The position numbers and the translations under genes were made by a program. A DNA stretch of 43,938 nt from Streptosporangiaceae bacterium (GTDB lineage Bacteria > Actinomycetota > Actinomycetes > Streptosporangiales > Streptosporangiaceae): assembly GCA_030038015.1 (NCBI GenBank), contig JASHPR010000048.1, forward strand, positions 1 through 43,938, given 5' to 3'. Under the pieces are notes generated by a model. The model saw only the letters and a list, made by a program, of their open reading frames with translations, searched no databases and had not been told where the DNA came from. This document shows positions 10,224 through 18,988 of this stretch, in pieces (position 1 is the first letter of the stretch; every line of letters begins with the position of its first letter).

Positions 10224-10907
10224 GTGCTGGCCGGAGAACAGCCGATGAGTTCGCTGCCCAACGGCCCGTCCGGGGCCGCCCGGTTCTTCACCGCCCACCA
10301 GGCCGCGGTCGTGGAGGCCGCCACCGCGCGGATCGCTCCCGGCCCGGAAGACGACCCCGCGGAGGAGGGCCACCCCGGTGCGCGCGAGGCCGACGTCACC
10401 CGGTACATCGACATCATGCTGGGGGCGCTCGACACGCTGGAGGGGACGGCTCCGGTGATCTTCGCGGGCGGCCCGTGGAGCAACCGGCACACGCCCGGCC
10501 CGGACCACATGGCGTCCTTCATCCCGCTCGATCCCGTCGCCCGCATCGCATGGCGCAGGCGCCTCACCGGATGGCGTCAGCAGTACCAGCAGGGCATCGC
10601 GGACCTGGACAGGCTCGCTGACGGGGATTTCACCAAGGCAACCCGCGTGGAGCAGGACCGGATTCTCGCCGGCCAGGCCATGGACGCGTTCCGGTCGCTG
10701 CTGTTCGAGCACACGGCCGAGGGCCTGTACGCCAGCCCCGAGTACGGCGGAAACCGCGGCAAGTCCGGCTGGAGGGACATCCGCTTCCCCGGCGACGTTC
10801 AGCCGCGCGGCTACACCAGCGACGAGGTCGAGCGCCCGGACGGGCCCGATCCGCTCGGCGACAGCGGCATCGTGGCCGAGGTGCTGGCGTTCCTCGGCGG
10901 GCTGTGA
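10224..10907 (+). CDS. Gluconate 2-dehydrogenase subunit 3 family protein
   Basis: Composition and context: directly upstream of and overlapping a GMC oxidoreductase; ARFFTAHQAAVVEAATARIAPG...YIDIMLGAL. Start uncertain (10224 or 10245). Confidence 0.7.
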   Translation: MLAGEQPMSSLPNGPSGAARFFTAHQAAVVEAATARIAPGPEDDPAEEGHPGAREADVTRYIDIMLGALDTLEGTAPVIFAGGPWSNRHTPGPDHMASFIPLDPVARIAWRRRLTGWRQQYQQGIADLDRLADGDFTKATRVEQDRILAGQAMDAFRSLLFEHTAEGLYASPEYGGNRGKSGWRDIRFPGDVQPRGYTSDEVERPDGPDPLGDSGIVAEVLAFLGGL

Positions 10908-12607
10908 CGGTGCGCAAGGCGGTCGTGGTCGGCAGCGGCGCCGGCGGGTCGATCGCTGCGATGGAACTCGCGCAGGCAGGGTGGCAGGTCGCCGTGTTCG
11001 AGAAGGGCCCCAACTACTTCGCCGACCTCGACGGCGAGGGGCCGCTGCGGACGCTGTTCTCCAACGACGAGCTCAAGATGAACGTGCGCCACTTCGCCGG
11101 CCCGGATCCGCTGGTGTTCCCGCGCACCTGGCGCCCGGTCGGCGCGCCTGCCGTGCAGCACACCGGCGCGGTGGACGAGCTGCCCCAGCTCGTCGGCGGC
11201 GGGACCGTGCACTGGGACGCGAAGGTGCCGAGGTTCTGGGACATCGACTTCCAGCAGCTCACGGCCCTCGGCCCGGTTCCTGGCGCAGACCTGGCCGACT
11301 GGCCGTTCGGCTACGCCGAGATCGCGCCCTACTACGACGAGGTGGAACGGCTGATCGGGGTGCAGGGCGACGTCCGGGCGATGCCCGGCGTCGTGCTCAA
11401 GCACGCACCGCGCGGCGGCCAGTTCCCGATGGCGCCCGGCCCGCAGCAGCTCGCGTCGCTGACCGTGGCGGCGGGAGCCGCCGCCGTCGGCCTGCACCCG
11501 TTCCCGTTCCCCATGGCGATCAATTCCCGGCCCTACAACGGGCAGCGCGCGTGCAACGACTGCGGTTTCTGCAGCACCTACGGCTGCCCGGTGGTGGCCA
11601 GGCCGTCGGCGCTGGTCCCGCTGCGGCGGGCGCTGCGAACCGGCCGGGCCACGCTGGTCCCGCAGACCATGGTGACCAAGGTCATCCTGTCCGGCTCCGC
11701 CGCCACCGGGGTCCGCTGGGTGCGGATGACCGCGGACGGCCCGGTGACCGGCGCGGAGAGCGCCGACGTGGTCGTGATGGCGGCGTCCGCCATCGAGACC
11801 GTGCGGCTGGCGCTGCTCTCGGGATTCCCCGACGCCAGCGGCAAGCTCGGCCGGCGGCTGATGCTGCACTCATTCCTGGACGGCACCGCGATCTTTCCCG
11901 GCGAGCGCATGCACGCCCACCGTGGCCGGTCCATCACCCAGTGCGCGGAGGACGCCGCCGATCCCGACTTTCCCGGGGCGCGGTCGTTCGCCAAGGCCAA
12001 CGGGCTGCCCTACATCCGCGGCGGGATCATGGAACTCGGCGGCAGCCAGGGCCCGATCGGCGAGGCGCGCTCCTACCAGACCCTGCTTGGCCTCCTGCGT
12101 TCGTCCCGGCCGTTCGGCACCGAGTTCAAGCAGCTCATGCGCTCCTCGATGCTGCGGGACCGGCTGGCGGGGTGCGTGCTCGTCGGCGAGGAGCTGCCGT
12201 ACCTCGACCACACGGTGACCCTCGACCCCACGGTGACGGACGTCTTCGGGCTGCCCGTGGCCCAGATCACGTGGAGCCCTGGCCGGTACGAGCAGGTGGC
12301 GCAGCAGTTCTACAGCCCGCTGCTGAAGAAGATGATGATCAGTGCCGGGGCCGCCGTCGCCTTCGCGGTGCCCGACACGATCAACAGCGAGGGCCTTCCC
12401 ACCAGGAGCCATGTCATGGGCGGCATGATGATGGGCGCCGATCCAGCCACCAGCGTCACCGACGGCTACGGGCGGGTGCACGGGCTGGACAACGTCTACG
12501 CCGCCGACGGCTCCGTCTTCGTCACCTCCGGCGCGCACAACCCGACCAACACCATCATGGCCGTGGCGCTGCGCAACATGCGCCAGCTCGCCGGCACGGC
12601 ATCCTGA
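10904..12607 (+). CDS. GMC family oxidoreductase
   Basis: FAD motif VVVGSGAGGSIAAMELAQAGWQVAVFEKG; C-terminal NVYAADGSVFVTSGAHNPTNTIMAVALR. Confidence 0.92.
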   Translation: MTVRKAVVVGSGAGGSIAAMELAQAGWQVAVFEKGPNYFADLDGEGPLRTLFSNDELKMNVRHFAGPDPLVFPRTWRPVGAPAVQHTGAVDELPQLVGGGTVHWDAKVPRFWDIDFQQLTALGPVPGADLADWPFGYAEIAPYYDEVERLIGVQGDVRAMPGVVLKHAPRGGQFPMAPGPQQLASLTVAAGAAAVGLHPFPFPMAINSRPYNGQRACNDCGFCSTYGCPVVARPSALVPLRRALRTGRATLVPQTMVTKVILSGSAATGVRWVRMTADGPVTGAESADVVVMAASAIETVRLALLSGFPDASGKLGRRLMLHSFLDGTAIFPGERMHAHRGRSITQCAEDAADPDFPGARSFAKANGLPYIRGGIMELGGSQGPIGEARSYQTLLGLLRSSRPFGTEFKQLMRSSMLRDRLAGCVLVGEELPYLDHTVTLDPTVTDVFGLPVAQITWSPGRYEQVAQQFYSPLLKKMMISAGAAVAFAVPDTINSEGLPTRSHVMGGMMMGADPATSVTDGYGRVHGLDNVYAADGSVFVTSGAHNPTNTIMAVALRNMRQLAGTAS

Positions 12608-12677
12608 CCGCCGGGCGCGGCACCGGCGGTTCTCGGCTAAACTCTCAGGATTACCTGTCGTCTGGAGGAGCGCAACC

Positions 12678-13346
12678 GTGCCCGAGGTACGCATCGCCGC
12701 CGAGCCCCGCACCGAGTTCGGCAAGGGCCCGGCCCGCCGGGTGCGGCGCGCGGGCCGGGTACCCGCCGTCCTGTACGGCCACGGGGCCGACCCGCGGCAC
12801 GTCAGCCTCCCCGGCCACGAGGTGCTGCTCGCCCTGCGCACGGCAAACGTGCTGATCCGGCTGGAGGGCCTGCCCGGCGGCAGCCAGCTCGCGCTGCCCA
12901 AAGCGGTCCAGCGGGACGCGATCAAGGGCTACGTGCAGCACGTCGACCTGATCATGGTCAGGCGCGGTGAGAAGGTCACCGTCGAGGTCCCGGTCACGGT
13001 CACCGGGGACGTGGCGGCGGACGGGCTGCTGGACCAGCAGCTGATCCAGATCGCGGTGGAGGCCGAGGCGACGAACATCCCGCCGGGCATCGAGGTGAAC
13101 GTCGAGGGCATGCCGATCGGCGCGGCCGTCCACGCCGGGGACCTGACGCTGCCGGCTGGCGTATCGCTGGCGGTCGAGCGCGACGTCCTGGTCCTGCACG
13201 TGATCGCCTCCCCGACCGCGGCGCAGATCGAGGCCGAGCTCGGCGTGCCCGAGGGCGCGGCGGCCGAGGCTGCTCCTGCCGCTCCGGCCCCCGCCGCGGC
13301 ACCGGCTCCCGGGGCCGGCGAGCAGCCGGAATCGCCTGGCGAGTAG
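12678..13346 (+). CDS. rplY: 50S ribosomal protein L25/general stress protein Ctc
   Basis: EVRIAAEPRTEFGKGPARRVRRAGRVPAVLYGHG; TL5/CTC C-terminal domain and Ala/Pro-rich tail. Confidence 0.93.
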   Translation: MPEVRIAAEPRTEFGKGPARRVRRAGRVPAVLYGHGADPRHVSLPGHEVLLALRTANVLIRLEGLPGGSQLALPKAVQRDAIKGYVQHVDLIMVRRGEKVTVEVPVTVTGDVAADGLLDQQLIQIAVEAEATNIPPGIEVNVEGMPIGAAVHAGDLTLPAGVSLAVERDVLVLHVIASPTAAQIEAELGVPEGAAAEAAPAAPAPAAAPAPGAGEQPESPGE

Positions 13347-13382
13347 CCATTTCTCACCCGGCCGGCGTGATCCGGTTGCCGC

Positions 13383-13994
13383 ATGGCCACTGAGCGAGCG
13401 GGAGACACAGAGCGCTGGCTGATTGCCGGGCTCGGCAACCCCGGCAGTGAGTACGCAGGCAACCGGCACAACTGCGGGTTCATGGTCGCCGACCTCCTCG
13501 CCGGGCGGATGGGCGTCAGCTTCAAGCGCGACCGCTCGCGTGCGCGCGTCGCCGGAGGACGGCTCGCCAGCCGGCCGGTCACGCTCACGAAGCCGCAGAC
13601 GTTCATGAACCTCTCCGGCGGTCCCGTCGCCGCGCTGCGCGGCTTCTACAAGATCCCGGCCGGCCGGATCGTCGTGATCCATGACGATCTCGACATCCCG
13701 TTCGGCGGGATCAGGCTCAAGCAGGGCGGCGGGGACAACGGCCACAACGGCCTGCGCTCGGTCACCGCCGCGCTCGGCACGCGCGAGTACCTGCGGGTAC
13801 GGGTGGGCATAGGCCGCCCGCCGGGCCGCATGGACCCCGCCGATTTCGTTCTGCACGATTTTTCTCCCGCAGAGCGGAAAGTACTGCCGGAAGTTCTTGA
13901 ACGTGCCGCCGACGCGGTCGAGGCCCTGCTGCAGCGCGGCCTGGCCGCCGCGCAGAACGAGTTCCACGGCACCGCCCAGGCGGCGCAGCCGTAG
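13383..13994 (+). CDS. pth: Peptidyl-tRNA hydrolase
   Basis: [72 protein letters not shown]. Confidence 0.96.
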   Translation: MATERAGDTERWLIAGLGNPGSEYAGNRHNCGFMVADLLAGRMGVSFKRDRSRARVAGGRLASRPVTLTKPQTFMNLSGGPVAALRGFYKIPAGRIVVIHDDLDIPFGGIRLKQGGGDNGHNGLRSVTAALGTREYLRVRVGIGRPPGRMDPADFVLHDFSPAERKVLPEVLERAADAVEALLQRGLAAAQNEFHGTAQAAQP

Positions 13995-14008
13995 CGAAGG
14001 CAATCACA

Positions 14009-14065
14009 AATGATCTCTGATGATGACCGCCTCGCCGCCGGCCTGGCGGGCGTGCCAGCGCGATG
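14009..14065 (+). pseudogene. Vestigial 5' fragment of cysQ
   Basis: MISDDDRLAAGLAGVPAR* aligns with MISADDRLAAGLAGEAGR at the start of cysQ (40610); 37/42 identical nt over the first 42. Confidence 0.75.
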
Positions 14066-14291
14066 ATCGGGACGAATGCGGGTAACCCCATATGACGTAG
14101 GACGGCCCTGACTAAGTGGGGTTCCGGCACGGGCCGCCGATGACCACCCTGATGGGCGGTGGGTGATGACGGTCAGGGCTGCGTGCGGGACGGGTTCGTC
14201 AATCCGCCGGGCGTGTGCCGATGGCCAGCACATGAGGCCGCCGCGGTAATCGGCGTGTGCCGATTATGCCGACGCGACATCGGGCGGGACA

Positions 14292-15116
14292 TTGACATCT
14301 GCGCGCGTTAAGGCCGTGGGCGCCGGTGCGATCTTGCTCTGCACCGTGCTGGTCTGCTACCGCAGCCTGTCGGGTCCCGGGGATGCCCCGCCGCCGCCGG
14401 GCGGCTACTTCACCTTGCAGCCCGTGGGCTCCTACGCCGCACTGCCTGATGACGCCGCCGCCGCCGCCGAGGTCCACCGCTCGGGATGGGAGCCGCGGCC
14501 CGGCAACTCACCGTATAACCAGACCATCCCGCCGCACTTGAAGCTCCACCCGGTCAGCATCGCCTCCCGCGCCTACGATCCCCTCTGGAACAAGTACATC
14601 CTGGGCCGCATCACCGGTGATTTCACCGGGACCACCGACGAGATTTTCCAATGGGCGGCGGCAAAATGGGGGTTGCCGGACAACCTCCTGCGGACCGTCG
14701 CGTACATGGAATCCGGCTGGCGCCAGTCCAACTTCGGGGATTACGTCGACGACCGCGCGGAGTGCCCGCCTGGCTATCAGACGGTCCCGTGCCCAGTCAC
14801 CTTCGGAATCGTGGGAGTCAAGTCAACGAGCTGGCCCGGGATCTTTCCCTGGAACCGCGATTCCACCGCGGCGGCCGTGGACGTCCTGGGCGGCTGGCTA
14901 CGCGGCTGCTATGAGGGCTGGGTCTGGTGGCTCCGCGAGCACGGGAACCGGTCACGCGGCGTCTATCACGCCGGGGACATCTGGGGCTGCGTCGGAGCCT
15001 GGTACTCGGGCAACTGGCTCGACGGCTCGGTCAGCGACAGCCGCAGCGGCGAGAACTACATCTACCGAGCGCAGCACTGGTACCGGACGCGGCCATGGCT
15101 CAGCAAGTGGTTTTAA
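14292..15116 (+). CDS. Secreted SLT/lysozyme-like transglycosylase family protein
   Basis: TTG start, N-terminal TM/signal, VAYMESGWRQSNFGD (putative catalytic Glu), Trp-rich C-terminus. Confidence 0.7.
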   Translation: MTSARVKAVGAGAILLCTVLVCYRSLSGPGDAPPPPGGYFTLQPVGSYAALPDDAAAAAEVHRSGWEPRPGNSPYNQTIPPHLKLHPVSIASRAYDPLWNKYILGRITGDFTGTTDEIFQWAAAKWGLPDNLLRTVAYMESGWRQSNFGDYVDDRAECPPGYQTVPCPVTFGIVGVKSTSWPGIFPWNRDSTAAAVDVLGGWLRGCYEGWVWWLREHGNRSRGVYHAGDIWGCVGAWYSGNWLDGSVSDSRSGENYIYRAQHWYRTRPWLSKWF

Positions 15117-15144
15117 TCCCCCCGCATCACAGGAGTGCTCTCCG

Positions 15145-16779
15145 ATGAATCTTGGGTACACCATCCGCGCTTCACAGGTCATGGTGCGTCATCCCGTTCA
15201 GGGGGTCGAACGCGTCCGCGGGCGCATTGACAGACGCAGGGACTTGCGGGACTTGGCGGGGCTCGGCACGTCGGTCAGTGATTTCTACGGCGCGGTCGCG
15301 GACTGGGCGCCACGACTCCACGCCCTGCTTGACCTGCCCTGGCCGTGCCCGGCCGTAGCCGACTTCGAGCGGGTGTGGGACGGGATCGTCGCCGACCTGA
15401 GCAGCGCCGGCGTACGCGTCGGGATACGCTCCTACGGCGGGTGGAACGACGGCGATAAAGCGTTCGCCGAGGCCATCTGGTGCATCATCCTGCACCGGCG
15501 CCCCGGAAAAGTAGTGGAGACGGGCGTTGCTCACGGGCTTACCACCCGGGTAGTCCTCGAGGCGCTCGAGCGCAACGGCTGCGGCCATCTCTGGAGCATT
15601 GATCTGCCGGCCGTCGATTCGGCCCTGCATTCCGAGATCGGCATGGCGATTCCGCAGCACCGGCGCCATCGCTGGACGTACGTCCCCGGAACGGCCCGTC
15701 AGCGGCTGCCCGCGCTGCTCGATAAGCTGACGGGGATCGACGTCTTCATACATGACAGCCTGCACACCGGGCGCAACCAGATGTTCGAGCTCGAATCGGC
15801 ATGGTCCGCTATGCGGGACGGCGCGGTGGCCGTGGTCGATGATATCGATCACAGCCTCGCATTCCGGACCTTCGTCGACCGCGGGGAGCAGCGCAGGTGG
15901 CTGGCTGCCAGGCACGTAACCGGGCCCGGTCTCGCGGTCGAATCGGGGCTGTGGGGACTGGTCGTCAAGGACCGTGAGGCGCTGGCGCCGTCACGGCGAC
16001 GGCCGCGGCCGGGCCGCGCCGCGGTGAGCGACATAAGGGACAATCAGCACTACCGTGCCCTGCGCCCGCTGATGAGCACCGGCACGGCTCGCGACACCCG
16101 GCACGTGCGGATCGAACTGGCCGTCACGAGAGAGATCGCCCGTGCCGTCCGGCTTCGGGCGCCGTCCGGTGCCCGCATCCTGCAGATCCAGGCGCACCAC
16201 GGCCAGGAGACCTTGCTCCTGCGCGACCAGCTTGACCGCCCGGACCGCCCGGTTATCTACGATCAGGAGGACGCGCGTGATGCCGAGGCCAGGGCGGGGA
16301 CGCAGTTCGAGCAAGTGGATTTCGAATCGGCAGCGTTCCCTGCCTCCGGCGGGGTCTTTGACGTTGTTGTCTGGAACCGTAATCTGGTCACCCTGAAGAA
16401 CGCCGTGCCGGCCCTGCGCGAGGCCCGCAGGGTGCTGAGGCCGGGGGGTCTCCTCGTGCTCGCGGTCCCCAATCTGGCCGCCCTGCACAACCGCGTGCTC
16501 CTGCTGGCCGGCCGGCAGCCGACCACGCTGCACATCGACAACGGGGACCACGTCCGCGGTTTTGCCAGCGGCTCGATGACCAGGTTCCTCGAGCGCGATC
16601 TGGAATTCCGCGTCGTGCAGATCACAGGCGTGGGCATCGCCCCGGTCACCGGGGCTGTCTTGCCGCGGCCGTTTCGCGGTATCGGCCACACCGTCGTATG
16701 GGTCCTGCAGAAACCGGGAGGGACAACACCCGGCCGTTCGCAGCCGGCCACGGCCGGGTTGCATTCCGCCGGCGTTTAG
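15145..16779 (+). CDS. Two-domain methyltransferase fusion (class I SAM MTase + Methyltransf_11-like)
   Basis: RBS AGGAG then ATG; KVVETGVAHGLTTRVVLEAL...IDVFIHDSLHT and ARILQIQAHHGQETLLL...FDVVVWNRNLVTLKNAVPALREARRVLRPGGLLVLAVPN. Confidence 0.75.
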   Translation: MNLGYTIRASQVMVRHPVQGVERVRGRIDRRRDLRDLAGLGTSVSDFYGAVADWAPRLHALLDLPWPCPAVADFERVWDGIVADLSSAGVRVGIRSYGGWNDGDKAFAEAIWCIILHRRPGKVVETGVAHGLTTRVVLEALERNGCGHLWSIDLPAVDSALHSEIGMAIPQHRRHRWTYVPGTARQRLPALLDKLTGIDVFIHDSLHTGRNQMFELESAWSAMRDGAVAVVDDIDHSLAFRTFVDRGEQRRWLAARHVTGPGLAVESGLWGLVVKDREALAPSRRRPRPGRAAVSDIRDNQHYRALRPLMSTGTARDTRHVRIELAVTREIARAVRLRAPSGARILQIQAHHGQETLLLRDQLDRPDRPVIYDQEDARDAEARAGTQFEQVDFESAAFPASGGVFDVVVWNRNLVTLKNAVPALREARRVLRPGGLLVLAVPNLAALHNRVLLLAGRQPTTLHIDNGDHVRGFASGSMTRFLERDLEFRVVQITGVGIAPVTGAVLPRPFRGIGHTVVWVLQKPGGTTPGRSQPATAGLHSAGV

Positions 16780-17387
16780 AGCGCCCGCAAACCCTGGCCG
16801 GACTCGGCGTACTGCTCGCCGGTCTGCGGACAGCGCCATTCCCCGTCGCCCGCCTCGACCAGCCGCACCCCGGCGCGGCCCACCCACCCGATGCGCCGCG
16901 CCGGCGAGCCGACGACCAGCGCGAAGTCCCGCACGTCGCGAGTGACCACGGCGCCGGCCCCGATCATGGCCCAGCGTCCCACCTCGCAGCCCGCCAGGAT
17001 CACGGCGCGGGCGCCGATCGATGCCCCCTCCCGTACCCGCACCCCCTGGGCCTGCCAGTCCGCGGGCCGCTTGAGGTTTCCCGAGACCCCGACCGAGCGC
17101 GGAAACATGTCATTGGTGAGCACGGCAGCGGGGCCGATGAACACGCCGTCTTCCAGCCGGGCCGGCTCGTAGACCAGCGCGTAGTTCTGCAGCTTGACCT
17201 TGTCGCCGATGATCACACCGGGGCCGACGTAGGCACCGCGGCCCACGATGCAGTCACGGCCCAGGCGTGCGTTCTCTCGTACCTGCGCCAGGTGCCACAC
17301 CGTCGTGCCGGGCCCGATCTCGGCGGACGGGTCGACGTCCGCGGTGGCCTGCACCGGCGGAGGTCGGGTGTCAGTGTCCTCGGTCAC
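16776..17387 (-). CDS. Hexapeptide-repeat (LbH) acetyltransferase, WlbB/WbpD-like
   Basis: VDPSAEIGPGTTVWHLAQVRENARLGRDCIVGRGAYVGPGVIIGDKVKLQNYALVYEPARLEDGVFIGPAAVLTND. Confidence 0.85.
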   Translation of the reverse strand: MTEDTDTRPPPVQATADVDPSAEIGPGTTVWHLAQVRENARLGRDCIVGRGAYVGPGVIIGDKVKLQNYALVYEPARLEDGVFIGPAAVLTNDMFPRSVGVSGNLKRPADWQAQGVRVREGASIGARAVILAGCEVGRWAMIGAGAVVTRDVRDFALVVGSPARRIGWVGRAGVRLVEAGDGEWRCPQTGEQYAESGQGLRAL

Positions 17388-17531
17388 CTGTGTCGCCTTC
17401 GGTCGCGTTCGGTGCCAGGCTCCGCCGGCCCTACGTTTGTTGAGGGGAGACTACCTGCATCAGATCGGCTACGGTACAGGCCCTGTGCACTGCTGTGCGA
17501 GATTCTTACCAGCAAGGCAGGGGGCTGAGCC

Positions 17532-18755
17532 ATGCCTGACACAGATGTGGCCATCGTGGGCGCCGGCCCGTACGGGCTGTCCGCCGCCGCTCACCTTCGC
17601 GCCGCCGGAGTGGACGTCCGGGTCCTGGGCGACCCGATGTCGTTCTGGCGAACCATGCCCGCCGGCATGCTTCTGCGATCGAACTGGACCGCCACGTCGA
17701 TCGCCGATTACCGGGGCCCGGTGTCGCTCGATGCGTTCTGCGCCGCGACCGGCGTGCAGGTTGGCCGGCCGGTCCCGCTGGCTCGCTTCATCGAGTACGG
17801 CACCTGGGTGCAGCAGCGGGTCGCCCCCGACGTGGACCGCAGGACGGTGGAAACGCTTGACGGTGACGGGGACGGGTTCTGCCTCGTGCTCGCCGGCGGC
17901 GAGCGGCTTGAGGCGCGCCGGGTGGTGGTCGCCGCAGGCATCAAGCCGTTTCCCAACCGCCCCGCCTTTGCCGACGGGCTGCCGCCCGAGCTGGCTACCC
18001 ACACGGGGGATCATCAGGACCTGTCCCGGTTCTCGGGAGCCAAGGTGCTCGTCGTGGGGGGCGGGCAGAGCGCGCTGGAGTCCGCCGCGCTGCTGCACGA
18101 GAGCGGCGCCGAGACCGAGGTCGTCGTGCGCGCCGATCACCTGAACTGGCTGCACGGCGGAAAGTACCAGCGCAGGCTCGGCCGCCTCTCCCCTTTGCTC
18201 TACGCCCCGACCGACGTCGGGCCCATGGGACTGTCCCGCCTGGTCGCCGTTCCCGGCCTGTTCCGGCGGTTCCCCCGCGCGGCTGCGGATCCGCTCGCTT
18301 ACCGGTCGATCCGCCCGGCCGGCGCTGCGTGGCTGGGCCCCCGGCTGCAGGACGTGCCGATCACCATGACCCGGTCGATCGTGTCCGCGACGGCACGGGG
18401 CGGAGGGGTCCGCGTCACGTTCGGCGACGGGGACGAGCGGGCCGCCGATCACCTGCTGCTCGGCACCGGTTACCGCGTGGACATCGCGCGCTACCCATTC
18501 CTGGCGCCGTCGTTGCTCGCTCGCTTGCGGCGGGTGAACGGCTACCCCGTGCTCGGGCGCGGCCTGGAGTCGTCCGTGCCGGGCCTGCACTTCCTCGGCG
18601 CTCCGGCGGCGTTCAGCTTCGGGCCGACCATGCGCTTCGTCTCCGGAGGGTGGTACGCGGGCCGGGCGCTGACCCGGGCGGTGGCCGGCCGGGCCCGGCC
18701 GGGCCGGCTCGACGCGGCGGCTCCGGCCGCGGTCACGATGAGCGACGCGTCTTAA
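17532..18755 (+). CDS. FAD/NAD(P)-dependent monooxygenase-like oxidoreductase
   Basis: DVAIVGAGPYGLSAAAHLRAAGVDVRVLG; second Rossmann KVLVVGGGQSALESAALLHESGAETEVVVR. Confidence 0.88.
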   Translation: MPDTDVAIVGAGPYGLSAAAHLRAAGVDVRVLGDPMSFWRTMPAGMLLRSNWTATSIADYRGPVSLDAFCAATGVQVGRPVPLARFIEYGTWVQQRVAPDVDRRTVETLDGDGDGFCLVLAGGERLEARRVVVAAGIKPFPNRPAFADGLPPELATHTGDHQDLSRFSGAKVLVVGGGQSALESAALLHESGAETEVVVRADHLNWLHGGKYQRRLGRLSPLLYAPTDVGPMGLSRLVAVPGLFRRFPRAAADPLAYRSIRPAGAAWLGPRLQDVPITMTRSIVSATARGGGVRVTFGDGDERAADHLLLGTGYRVDIARYPFLAPSLLARLRRVNGYPVLGRGLESSVPGLHFLGAPAAFSFGPTMRFVSGGWYAGRALTRAVAGRARPGRLDAAAPAAVTMSDAS

Positions 18756-18793
18756 CCGGCGGCGTGAGCCGGTTCGCGGGCCCGCTGACGGGC
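18754..18793 (+). terminator. Tandem hairpins AACCGGC-ggcgtga-GCCGGTT and GCCCG-ctga-CGGGC
   Basis: Perfect 7-bp stem overlapping the stop codon, followed by a second 5-bp stem. Confidence 0.55.
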
Positions 18794-18988
18794 TCAGATA
18801 CGCCAGATGGGGGTGGCCTGGTGCGCACCCGCGCAACAAGCTTGGAACGAAAAAAGGCGGCTCTGCTGTGTGCGCTGAGCATTCTGCCCCGGGCGATGTG
18901 CGGGCCAGCAGGTGCGCAGCCAGACACCCCGGTTCGTTGTCTTGGGGGGCGTAGCGCCTGCAGAACCACGTGGGAGGGGGCGCGGACC

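Noticed and set aside
14067-14291. c-di-AMP (ydaO) riboswitch before the SLT-like gene
   Set aside because: Looked for the conserved GGGGGACCCA-like and GGGTGAAT-like blocks and did not find a convincing match.
14617-15144. N-terminal extension of the 14617-16779 ORF
   Set aside because: Overlaps the SLT-like gene in another frame and is low-complexity; ATG at 15145 has AGGAG upstream.
18329-18988. N-terminal extension of the 18329-21154 ORF
   Set aside because: Out-of-frame overlap with the FAD oxidoreductase; true start at 18989 follows an RBS (GGGAGGGGG) and begins a signal peptide.
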